A DNA stretch of 64,000 bases from Microbacteriaceae bacterium. GTDB lineage: Bacteria; Actinomycetota; Actinomycetes; Actinomycetales; Microbacteriaceae. This document shows positions 42,022-49,166 of this stretch, one piece after another (the stretch's first letter is position 1; each line of letters begins with the position of its first letter). The stretch lies in the NCBI GenBank assembly GCA_004297935.1, contig SCRE01000023.1:186001-250000 (forward strand). Reading direction: 5' to 3'. A program made the position numbers and the translations under genes. The notes under the pieces are model-generated. The model was not told the origin of the DNA and did not search any database. It saw only the letters and a program-made list of their open reading frames with translations.

Positions 42022-42049
42022 GTTCGGAACCCGGCGCATCCGCGGATTG
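42022..42049 (-). promoter_or_regulatory. Putative SigK promoter of dipZ: CAATCC - 16 - CCGAAC
   Basis: On the minus strand CAATCC (42049-42044) and CCGAAC (42027-42022) are separated by 16 bases, 62 bases before the dipZ GTG. The mycobacterial SigK consensus (CCATCC, CCGAAT; from memory) differs by one base in each hexamer. Confidence 0.6.
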
Positions 42050-42063
42050 CCCATAAGCAATTC

Positions 42064-42091
42064 CAAACCGGTCTCGACCGGCGTTCCGAAT
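42064..42091 (+). promoter_or_regulatory. Putative SigK promoter of the fasciclin gene: CAAACC - 16 - CCGAAT
   Basis: CAAACC (42064-42069) and CCGAAT (42086-42091) with a 16-base spacer, 67 bases before the ATG. The -10 equals the SigK consensus, and the layout mirrors the divergent dipZ promoter. Confidence 0.6.
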
Positions 42092-42158
42092 GTGCTGATG
42101 AAGGCCGCACAGCGCGTGGCCGACTGGCCACACAGCCAGAACATCAAAGGAGAAGCTC

Positions 42159-42821
42159 ATGCGAGTCAACAAGCGCAACACCATCGCCGTGATCAGTCTG
42201 GCCGCAGTGGCCCTGCTCGGCCTGTCGGGGTGTTCGGCTGCGGGAAGTTCAGGCGGGTCGGCGTCGATGAAGAAGGACACCACGCCGTCGGCGAGCGCGC
42301 CGGCGAAGGCAGACCCCGCCGCGGACCTGGTCGGTCCCGGCTGCGCAGCCTACGCGAAGGCGAACCCGTCCGGTGCCGCCTCGGTCAGCGGAATGTCGCA
42401 AGACCCCGTCGCCGTGGCCGCATCGAACAACCCACTGCTGAAGACACTGGTCGCGGCTGTCTCCGGCAAGCTGAACCCCGCCGTCAACCTGGTCGACACA
42501 CTGGACGGCGGCCAGTTCACGGTCTTCGCCCCGGTCGACACGGCGTTCGCCAAGATCAGCCCCGCAACGATCGACACGTTGAAGACGCCCGCGGGCGCCG
42601 CCACGCTGAAGAAGATCCTGACCTACCACGTGATCGCCGGCCAGCTGGCCCCTGACGCCATCGACGGCTCGCACGCGACCGTCGAAGGCCAAGACGTCAC
42701 CGTCACCGGCACCGGCGACAACATGAAGGTCAACGACTCCAACGTCATCTGCGGTGGGGTGCACACCGCGAACGCAACGGTGTACCTCCTCGACACCGTG
42801 CTGATGCCACCCGCCAACTAG
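42159..42821 (+). CDS. Fasciclin-domain lipoprotein (MPT70/MPT83-like)
   Basis: 220 residues. Signal peptide with lipobox GLSGC, a Ser/Ala/Lys linker, then one fasciclin (FAS1) domain: GSGMSQDP-type start ([33 protein letters not shown]), the FAS1 H1 box [17 protein letters not shown] and the late box [17 protein letters not shown] through [14 protein letters not shown]. Surface lipoprotein, as mycobacterial MPT83. AAAGGAG precedes ATG 42159 by about eight bases. It is divergent from dipZ and ends at a perfect hairpin terminator. Confidence 0.93.
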   Translation: MRVNKRNTIAVISLAAVALLGLSGCSAAGSSGGSASMKKDTTPSASAPAKADPAADLVGPGCAAYAKANPSGAASVSGMSQDPVAVAASNNPLLKTLVAAVSGKLNPAVNLVDTLDGGQFTVFAPVDTAFAKISPATIDTLKTPAGAATLKKILTYHVIAGQLAPDAIDGSHATVEGQDVTVTGTGDNMKVNDSNVICGGVHTANATVYLLDTVLMPPAN

Positions 42822-42844
42822 TCCCAGCAAAGTACCGGGGTACG

Positions 42845-42872
42845 ACGACCCGCCACTTCGGTGGCGGGTCGT
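42845..42872. terminator. Rho-independent-type hairpin after the fasciclin gene
   Basis: Perfect 12-bp stem ACGACCCGCCAC/GTGGCGGGTCGT around a TTCG tetraloop, 24 bases after the stop codon. Strong stem with a stable loop; no long T-tract, as often in high-GC genomes. Confidence 0.88.
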
Positions 42873-43002
42873 CTGCTCTCCGTGACCGGTTTTCCTGACG
42901 CAGGCCCATCGTGGCCGGCTCGCACGGTGTCAAACGGGGGCCGTCCTAGCGATCGCATTCTCTTCCCCCAACCCGATAATGCGAGGGTCCTAAGCTGAGG
43001 GC

Positions 43003-44253
43003 GTGACCGAGTACAGCGCGACGACCGCATCCGTCCCCGAATTGCCCACGCCCCTCCTCAGCGACGAGCTGCTCGAGCGCATCCGTTCCCGCGCGGCTGG
43101 TTATGACCGGGAGAACACGTTCTTCACCGAGGACTTCGACGAGCTCGTGACCGCCGGCTACCTGAAGGCGTTCGTGCCCATCGAGTATGGCGGGCTCGGG
43201 ATGAGCCTGAAGCAGGTGGCGCGTGAACAGGCGCGCCTGGCATCCGCCGCACCCGCGACGGCGCTGGCGATCAACATGCACCACGTCTGGACCGGTGTCG
43301 CCAAGATTCTGCGCGACCGCGGCGACGACAGCCTCGACTTCGTGCTCCGCGAGGCCGGTGGCGGCGAGGTCTTCGCGTTCGGCCTGAGCGAGGGCGGCAA
43401 CGACCTCGTGCTGTTCGGCTCCCGCACCGACGCCCGACCGGATGCCGACGCGGATGCCGATCGGCCGGTTGTCGCACCGGATGCGGGCGCGAACGCGGAT
43501 GCCGCGTGCGGCTACCGCTTCTTCGGCACCAAGATCTTCACCTCCCTCTCGCCGGCGTGGACGCGCCTGGGCACGATGGGGTTGGACACCACCAGCGCCG
43601 ACGCGCCGAAGATCGTCTACGGTTTCATCAACCGCAAGGACGGCGGCTTCGAGATCAAAGACGACTGGAACACCCTCGGCATGCGGGCCAGCCAGTCGAA
43701 CACCACCGTGTTGAACGGGGCGCACGCTCCTGCGGACCGTGTCGTGCGCCGACTGAACCCGGGCCCGAACGCCGACTCGTTGATCTTCGCCATCTTCGCC
43801 GCGTTCGAGATCCTGCTCGCCGCCGTCTACACCGGCATCGGCGAACGCGCCCTGCAACTGGCGGTCGAGGCCGCACACCGGCGCACCTCGATGAAGAACG
43901 ACGACAAAACGTATGCGCAGGACCCGGACATCCGGTGGCGCATCGCGGACGCCGCGATCGCGCAAGACGGCATCCGCCCGCAGGTCGATGCCCTCGCCGC
44001 GGATGTCGACAATCTCGCCGACCACGGCGCCCAGTGGTTCGCGAAACTGTCCGGCCTCAAGGTGCGTGCCACCGAAACAGCTCGCGCCGTCGTCGATGAC
44101 GCCATACGCGTGTCGGGCGGATCCATCTACTTCAACACGAGCGAGCTCGGCCGCTTGTATCGCGACGTGCTGGCCGGTATCTTCCACCCCTCGGACGGCG
44201 AGTCTGCGCACTCCACTGTCGCCAACGCCTGGCTCGGCCCGATCGAGGACTGA
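43003..44253 (+). CDS. Acyl-CoA dehydrogenase family protein
   Basis: 416 residues. FAD-dependent oxidase or dehydrogenase fold: N-terminal helices (LLSDELLERIRSRAAGYDRENTFFTEDFDELVTAGY), the central beta domain (FAFGLSEGGNDLVLFG; GYRFFGTKIFTSLSP) and C-terminal bundle (AIFAAFEILLAAVYTGIGERALQLAVEAA ... ETARAVVDDAIRVSGGSIYF). An insertion of repetitive Ala/Asp residues (ARPDADADADRPVVAPDAGANADAA) interrupts the beta domain at about residues 144-168. GTG 43003 is used as start; the open frame does not extend usefully. Substrate unknown. It is preceded by the fasciclin terminator and followed by a 254-base gap. Confidence 0.88.
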   Translation: MTEYSATTASVPELPTPLLSDELLERIRSRAAGYDRENTFFTEDFDELVTAGYLKAFVPIEYGGLGMSLKQVAREQARLASAAPATALAINMHHVWTGVAKILRDRGDDSLDFVLREAGGGEVFAFGLSEGGNDLVLFGSRTDARPDADADADRPVVAPDAGANADAACGYRFFGTKIFTSLSPAWTRLGTMGLDTTSADAPKIVYGFINRKDGGFEIKDDWNTLGMRASQSNTTVLNGAHAPADRVVRRLNPGPNADSLIFAIFAAFEILLAAVYTGIGERALQLAVEAAHRRTSMKNDDKTYAQDPDIRWRIADAAIAQDGIRPQVDALAADVDNLADHGAQWFAKLSGLKVRATETARAVVDDAIRVSGGSIYFNTSELGRLYRDVLAGIFHPSDGESAHSTVANAWLGPIED

Positions 44254-44507
44254 ACCATCGGCGGTGCCGAACGGACCCGGTGCCGAACGGATGGCACCGA
44301 CCTTGGCTATCGGTGTTCCACGAGCTCAGCGGGCGCCCATGCAGGCCAGACCGAGTCCCGCACGAGATGACCGTTTTCATAGCCAGCGATCGGCACGAAC
44401 GGTGTAGACGCGCGGCTGTTGTCGTAAAAGATTGAGCGGTCAGCGCGGTCGGATCACCTGGCACAATCGGGTGCACAGCTAGTTCAGCACCATGGCAGGG
44501 AGCACAC

Positions 44508-45803
44508 GTGACAATTCGACTCGACGAAAACGCCGTGCTCTCCCCCGCCGATGCGGTGCGTCGTTCAGCCTTGAGACGCATGAAGGCCATCGCCCTCGGC
44601 CTGCTGATCGGCCTCACCGCCGTCTTCGCGGTCGCGTTCGCGCTCGAAGGACGGTACCCGTGGCTGCACTACGTGCGAGCCACCGCCGAGGGCGGAATGG
44701 TCGGCGCGTTGGCCGACTGGTTCGCAGTGACCGCACTGTTCCGGCATCCGCTGGGGCTGAAGATTCCGCACACGGCGATCATCCCCAACCGTAAAGACGA
44801 GATCGGCGAGAGTCTCGGCGAGTTCGTGGAAACGAACTTCCTCTCCGAGACGGTGGTGCGGGGCAAGCTCGAGTCCATCGACCTCGCGACCAGCCTTGGC
44901 AGCTGGCTTGCGCAACCACGCAACGCCCGCCGGGTCACCGCCGAGGCCTCCACTGCCCTGCGCGGCGTCGCGACCATGCTCGATGACGAAGACATGAAGA
45001 CTCTGATCGAGTCGATCGTGCACCGGCACGTGCTCGACCCGCTCTGGGGGCCGCCGCTCGGCCGTATCGGGGAGAAGGTGATCGCATCCGGTGGGCATCG
45101 CGAGGCGGTCGACCTCGTCTTCGACCGGCTGGACACCTGGGTGAGCCAGAACCCGGATGCGTTCGGCACGCTCGCATCCGCCCGCCTGCCTTCCTGGGTG
45201 CCCAGCGTCGTCAGCCGCTTCGTCGACGACACGGTCTATCGTGAGGCGCAACGGTTCGTGCGCGAGGTGCGCGAGAACCCTGACCACAAGCTACGGCAGG
45301 CGATCGACGGCTACCTGACGACGCTGACCGAGCGGCTGCAGAACGATCCGGCGACGATCGCGAAGCTGGAGGACGCGAAGAACCGAGCCTTCGACGACCC
45401 TCGCGTGCGCGAGCTGGCCGGCGACCTGTGGGATGCGGCCCGTGCCGCCCTGCTCGTCTCGCTCGCAGACGAGAGCAGCGCGCTGCGGCGAGGCATCGCA
45501 TCCGCCCTGATCGACGTCGGCAACCGGCTCGCGACGGACGCCGCCCTCGGCACGAAGGTGAACGCGTGGGCGACGGATGCCGCGAGCCACCTGGTCAGCA
45601 CCTATCGTCACGAGATCGTCGGCATCATCACCGACACGGTGAAACGGTGGGACCCGACCGAAACGACGGAGAAGATCGAGTTGCAGGTCGGCCGTGACCT
45701 GCAGTTCATCCGGATCAACGGCACCGTCGTCGGCTCGGTGGCGGGACTGGTGACCTTCGCGATCGCGAGCGCGGTTTTCGGTGGACCGGGACTCGGTGGG
45801 TGA
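44508..45803 (+). CDS. DUF445 family membrane protein
   Basis: 431 residues. DUF445 proteins have one N-terminal membrane helix, a long helical body and one C-terminal helix, visible here as MKAIALGLLIGLTAVFAVAFAL (around residue 27) and GSVAGLVTFAIASAVFGG at the end. Between them lie ADWFAVTALFRHPLGLKIPHTAIIPNRKDEIGESLGEFVETNFLS, which is the most conserved part of the family, and repeated amphipathic helices. Function unknown; likely membrane-associated with long cytoplasmic or external coil. GTG 44508 start has AGGGAG upstream. It precedes two small membrane-protein genes on the same strand. Confidence 0.87.
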   Translation: MTIRLDENAVLSPADAVRRSALRRMKAIALGLLIGLTAVFAVAFALEGRYPWLHYVRATAEGGMVGALADWFAVTALFRHPLGLKIPHTAIIPNRKDEIGESLGEFVETNFLSETVVRGKLESIDLATSLGSWLAQPRNARRVTAEASTALRGVATMLDDEDMKTLIESIVHRHVLDPLWGPPLGRIGEKVIASGGHREAVDLVFDRLDTWVSQNPDAFGTLASARLPSWVPSVVSRFVDDTVYREAQRFVREVRENPDHKLRQAIDGYLTTLTERLQNDPATIAKLEDAKNRAFDDPRVRELAGDLWDAARAALLVSLADESSALRRGIASALIDVGNRLATDAALGTKVNAWATDAASHLVSTYRHEIVGIITDTVKRWDPTETTEKIELQVGRDLQFIRINGTVVGSVAGLVTFAIASAVFGGPGLGG

Positions 45804-45876
45804 TGAGCCGGATGAGAGTAGCCTGAGAGCATAAGGACGGTTCCCCCTTTTCCTTTCGTGCCGTCCCGCTGATCTC

Positions 45877-46581
45877 ATGGCAAGCGAACATCAGACCCCG
45901 CGCACCCGGAAGACCCGTGCGAAGAAGGCGCAAACGAAGTCCGCACGTTCGCAATCCGCACGTTCGCACATCGCCGGGCGGTTGCGGGCCGACTCGCCAT
46001 GGATCGGCATTCTCGGCCTGACGAGTATTTTCCAGTTCATCCGTGGCGCGCCGACGGATGGCGTGGTGTTCCTGGGCGCGTCGCTCCTGCTCGTGCTGGA
46101 TGCGCTCGGGCTGCTGCGCTTCGCCCACGCGGTGCGCACCCCGCGCACTATCGTCACCTACTCGGTGGGCGTGTTCGTCGTGGCGCTGTTGGCGCTCCTG
46201 CCCCGGTATGGTCTCGCCGACGGAGTGATCGTCGTCGGTGTCGGCATCACGTTGATCCCGTTCGCGTGGTCGGATCCGGCGGCGCCGACATCCGCTGATC
46301 GTCCAAGGCACGGCAGCGCGCGGGATGGCGGCGCCAAGGACACACCGTTCCCAGCCGTCCGCCGCGCGGCGATCCTGTGGTCAGGGCTGGCAATCGCCCT
46401 GTGCCTGTGGGAGGTCGGGTCGTTCTTCCTCGGAATGCCCTCGCCCGCGGCGACGTACGCGCATCCAGCACTCTCGGATCTGATCGATCCGCTTCTGAAC
46501 AATCCGCTCGGCTTGGCTGCGGGTGCCGCAGTGTGGATTCTGGGCGGTGCAGCACTCATGCGTCGAGGACGTCCACGATGA
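45877..46581 (+). CDS. Unknown multi-pass membrane protein with basic N-terminus
   Basis: 234 residues. A Lys/Arg/Ser-rich cytosolic start (KTRAKKAQTKSARSQSARSH; a short 15-bp duplication encodes SARSQ/SARSH) precedes about five membrane helices: WIGILGLTSIFQFIRG, VVFLGASLLLVLDALGLLRF, TIVTYSVGVFVVALLALLP, DGVIVVGVGITLIPFAW and, near the end, LAAGAAVWILGGAAL. I recognise no domain. The downstream gene overlaps its stop (ATGA), so the two proteins are made together. Confidence 0.75.
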   Translation: MASEHQTPRTRKTRAKKAQTKSARSQSARSHIAGRLRADSPWIGILGLTSIFQFIRGAPTDGVVFLGASLLLVLDALGLLRFAHAVRTPRTIVTYSVGVFVVALLALLPRYGLADGVIVVGVGITLIPFAWSDPAAPTSADRPRHGSARDGGAKDTPFPAVRRAAILWSGLAIALCLWEVGSFFLGMPSPAATYAHPALSDLIDPLLNNPLGLAAGAAVWILGGAALMRRGRPR

Positions 46582-46793
46582 GCCGCGTCATCACGATCAT
46601 CGGATTCTGCGTCTGCGGTGTGCTTGCCATCCTGCTCGTGCTGACCTCGCGCCGCAATCCGGACAAGACATCGCCATTGGGCGAACTGCTCGACCGGGTC
46701 ATGGCGTCGCGCGCCGTGCGCATCACGATCCTCGTGTTCTGGTGGTGGCTCGGCTGGCATTTCCTGGTCACGCCGCCACTTCCACCCGGGTGA
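46578..46793 (+). CDS. Small two-helix membrane protein
   Basis: 71 residues with two membrane segments (VITIIGFCVCGVLAILLVLTS and ITILVFWWWLGWHFLV). The closing WWWLGWHF motif recalls a short protein family found in actinobacteria, tentatively DUF6186. ATG 46578 overlaps the stop of the preceding gene by four bases. It is too short to assign a role; translation coupling suggests a complex with the larger membrane protein. Confidence 0.75.
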   Translation: MSRVITIIGFCVCGVLAILLVLTSRRNPDKTSPLGELLDRVMASRAVRITILVFWWWLGWHFLVTPPLPPG

Positions 46794-46837
46794 GCGCCCA
46801 GATCGCCCCGCGCACCTCTCGTCGTCGCCCACCGGCG

Positions 46838-47269
46838 TCAGCCGGCAGCGGCCTCTTCGTGGCTGCCGAAGATGTTCACCAGCCAGCTCACACCGAACTT
46901 GTCGATGCACATGCCGAAGATGTCGCCCCACATCGCCTTCTCCAACGGCATGGTGACGGTGCCGCCCTCGCTCAGGCCGTTCCAGTATCCACGCAATTCG
47001 GCTTCGTCCTCCCCGCTGAGCGAGACCGAATAGTTGTTACCGGGCGTGTACTCCATCCGCGCCGGCGTATCGGATCCCATCAGCTCGAGCCCGCCGTCCG
47101 TCGTGAGCATACCGTGCATGATCAGGTCGACTTCGCCGGGGTCTTCACTGGCGTGGAAGTCGCCGAATGTGCTCATCGTGAGTTCACCGCCGAACACCGT
47201 GTGATAGAACTCCAACGCCTCTCGTGCGTTGTCGCGAAAACTGAGATACGGGTTGAGATGAGTGGCCAT
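46838..47269 (-). CDS. PhnB/VOC-family protein
   Basis: 143 residues of the PhnB-like VOC type: HLNPYLSFRDNAREALEFYHTVFGGELTMSTFGDF, LMGSDTPARMEYTPG, VSLSGEDEAELRGYWNGLSEGGTVTMPLEKAMWGDIFGMCIDKFGVSWLVNI. The phrase MWGDIFGMCIDKFGVSWLVN is diagnostic of this subfamily, often annotated as 3-demethylubiquinone methyltransferase-like or phosphonate-related, but its activity is unproven. ATG 47269 has AAGGAG eight bases upstream; TTG 47275 is too close. It is divergent from the glycosylase gene. Confidence 0.9.
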   Translation of the reverse strand: MATHLNPYLSFRDNAREALEFYHTVFGGELTMSTFGDFHASEDPGEVDLIMHGMLTTDGGLELMGSDTPARMEYTPGNNYSVSLSGEDEAELRGYWNGLSEGGTVTMPLEKAMWGDIFGMCIDKFGVSWLVNIFGSHEEAAAG

Positions 47270-47442
47270 GTTCAATGCTCCTTGTTCGGCGCGATGCGAC
47301 GCCGTCTGGTTCGCGGCGCCACGTTCTCCGTGTCGATTATGAACCCGTTCGGCCCCGGGCGCGAGAGGGGATCCGGCCGAACGCGCGCGACCGGTGCGAC
47401 GGCCGCATTGACGTCGTCGGAGGCCCGACGCACACTGGAGTG

Positions 47443-48345
47443 GTGCCAGAGCTCCCTGAGATCCACGCCCTCGTGTCGGATCTCGACGCGCGGTTGAACG
47501 GACACACGCTCGCGCGGCTCGAGTTCATCTCATTCGCCGCGTTGAAGACGTTCGAGCCGCCGGTCTCCGCGCTCAGCGGTCGTGTCATCGAGCGGGTCTC
47601 GCGACACGGCAAGTTCCTCGACGTCACCACCGGCGGTGACCCGAACGGTCCGGCCGCCGATAACGTCGCCGGCGAACTGCACGTGATCCTCCATCTGGCA
47701 CGGGCTGGCTGGATCCGCTGGCGGGAAGGCCCTCCGCCCGCACCGTCCGGACGCCCGGGCAAGGGGCCGCTGGCCGCACGGCTGATCCTCGAAGACGGCT
47801 CCGGCCTGAACATCACCGAGGCCGGCAGCAAGAAATCGCTCGCCATCTGGGTAGTCGCCGACCCCCTTGAGGTTCCCGGCATCGCTCGCCTCGGGCCGGA
47901 TCCACTGACCGACGATTTCACGCTGGCCGTGTTCGAGGACATCCTCGCCACGGCCGGACGCGCTCAGATCAAAGGCATGTTGCGCAACCAGTCAGTCATC
48001 GCCGGCATCGGCAACGCCTATTCCGACGAGATCCTGCACAGGGCGCGGATGTCGCCGTTCAAGCCCGCGGCGATGCGCCCGGATGACGCCTCCCGGCTTT
48101 TCGACGCTCTCCAAGCGACACTGCGCGCTGCGATCGAGCGCGCGGACGGCTTGGCAGCATCCGAGTTGAAGCGGGAGAAGAAATCCGGGCTGCAGGTGCA
48201 TGGTCGAACCGGTGAGCCGTGCCCGGTTTGCGGCGACATCGTGCGCCAGGTGATCTTCGCCGATTCGACGTTGCAATATTGTCCGACCTGCCAGACCGGA
48301 GGCAAGCCGCTCGCCGACCGGGTGCTGTCACGGCTCCTGAAATAG
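47443..48345 (+). CDS. Fpg/Nei family DNA glycosylase
   Basis: 300 residues. Base-excision enzyme cutting oxidised bases; GTG start gives the required N-terminal Pro after Met removal (PELPE, catalytic P2 and E3). K57 in SRHGKFLDV is the conserved lysine of the Fpg/Nei fold. The H2TH stretch with the DNA-binding asparagine is QSVIAGIGNAYSDEIL, and the C-terminal zinc finger CPVC ... CPTC is intact. Insertions such as GGDPNGPAADNVAG suggest an actinobacterial Nei-like subgroup rather than classical Fpg. The open frame extends 5' to 47275 but with unrelated sequence. It is divergent from the PhnB gene and followed by a repeat-rich region. Confidence 0.92.
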   Translation: MPELPEIHALVSDLDARLNGHTLARLEFISFAALKTFEPPVSALSGRVIERVSRHGKFLDVTTGGDPNGPAADNVAGELHVILHLARAGWIRWREGPPPAPSGRPGKGPLAARLILEDGSGLNITEAGSKKSLAIWVVADPLEVPGIARLGPDPLTDDFTLAVFEDILATAGRAQIKGMLRNQSVIAGIGNAYSDEILHRARMSPFKPAAMRPDDASRLFDALQATLRAAIERADGLAASELKREKKSGLQVHGRTGEPCPVCGDIVRQVIFADSTLQYCPTCQTGGKPLADRVLSRLLK

Positions 48346-48414
48346 CGGCGACTCAAGCGGGTGCGCCGCCGGCCCGCTGCAGCCTCATGCGCGGCCGCAC
48401 ACCGGTCACGGCGT

Positions 48415-48873
48415 TCACTGCACCACCAGAGTCTCCGACTTGGGGGCTGGGGTGTTCCCGTAGCAGATCGGACTGCCCTGAATGGTGTTCGAGACGATTT
48501 CATTGGCGTCACTCGAGGCGGGGTGGTTGCCTGGCAGCGTTGTCATGCCGTGCTGCACATTCCGGATGAAGCCGAACCAGCAGCCCTGCCATCCACTGAT
48601 GAACACCGCCCCGTCGATCGTGTCGTCCTTGACCGGGAAGTTGGGCGCCCCGGCCGCGAAATGGAGCTCAGTGCGGAACACGACGGCGTGATCGTCGCCG
48701 ACCTCGTCGCCGACCGGAGCGCGCAGTCGGGTATCCGAAGCATGACCAACCTCGACTTGACGGGGCCGGCCGGTGGCCACTTCGGAACAGGCAGCGCCCT
48801 CGCCTACGATGCGATCGACTTCAGCCGAGCACTCGCGGGGCGCGACGACGATCGCCGAGATCGAACCAGCCAT
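48415..48873 (-). CDS. Possible small protein of unknown function
   Basis: 152 residues from ATG 48873; the open frame also continues upstream through a 15-bp repeat coding QNAAD units. The sequence has four well-spaced cysteines (RECSAE, AACSEV, GCWFGF, ICYGNT) and a mid part ELHFAAGAPNFPVKDD that reads like folded protein rather than shadow coding. It may be a secreted domain whose N-terminal signal was lost or replaced by the repeat. No ribosome-binding site precedes the ATG. I do not recognise the family; confidence that it is expressed is low. Confidence 0.4.
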   Translation of the reverse strand: MAGSISAIVVAPRECSAEVDRIVGEGAACSEVATGRPRQVEVGHASDTRLRAPVGDEVGDDHAVVFRTELHFAAGAPNFPVKDDTIDGAVFISGWQGCWFGFIRNVQHGMTTLPGNHPASSDANEIVSNTIQGSPICYGNTPAPKSETLVVQ

Positions 48874-48880
48874 GGTGCTG

Positions 48881-48955
48881 TTCTGATCTGCGCTGTTCTG
48901 ATCGGCTGCGTTCTGATCGGCTGCGTTCTGATCGGATGCATTCTGACTGGCTGCG
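48881..48955. repeat. 15-bp tandem repeat, five copies
   Basis: Units of TTCTGATCGGCTGCG at 48881-48955, with variant first, fourth and fifth copies; the next bases TTCTGCC start a sixth. On the minus strand they encode QNAAD/QNSAD. Confidence 0.9.
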
Positions 48956-49000
48956 TTCTGCCTCCGTCCTGGCGGTCGAGGATACCGCCCAATCGGTCCT

Positions 49001-49046
49001 TGAGCGAAGTCGACGTGCCGGGTGGTCCGTCCCTGAGCGAAGTCGA
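49001..49046. repeat. Two copies of TGAGCGAAGTCGA
   Basis: Identical 13-base copies at 49001-49013 and 49034-49046 in the gap between the small hypothetical gene and the HNH gene. This type of short dispersed word is common in Microbacteriaceae genomes as I recall; no function is assigned. Confidence 0.6.
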
Positions 49047-49166
49047 ACAGCCGCTTTGCACCGCGCATGTCACAGTTGGGTAACAGTCTCCGGCAAGCCC
49101 GAGTTCCGCGTGTTTCCGCCTATTTCCTGGCCGTGAATGTCAGTGGTTGGGTGTTGACTTTGAGGC

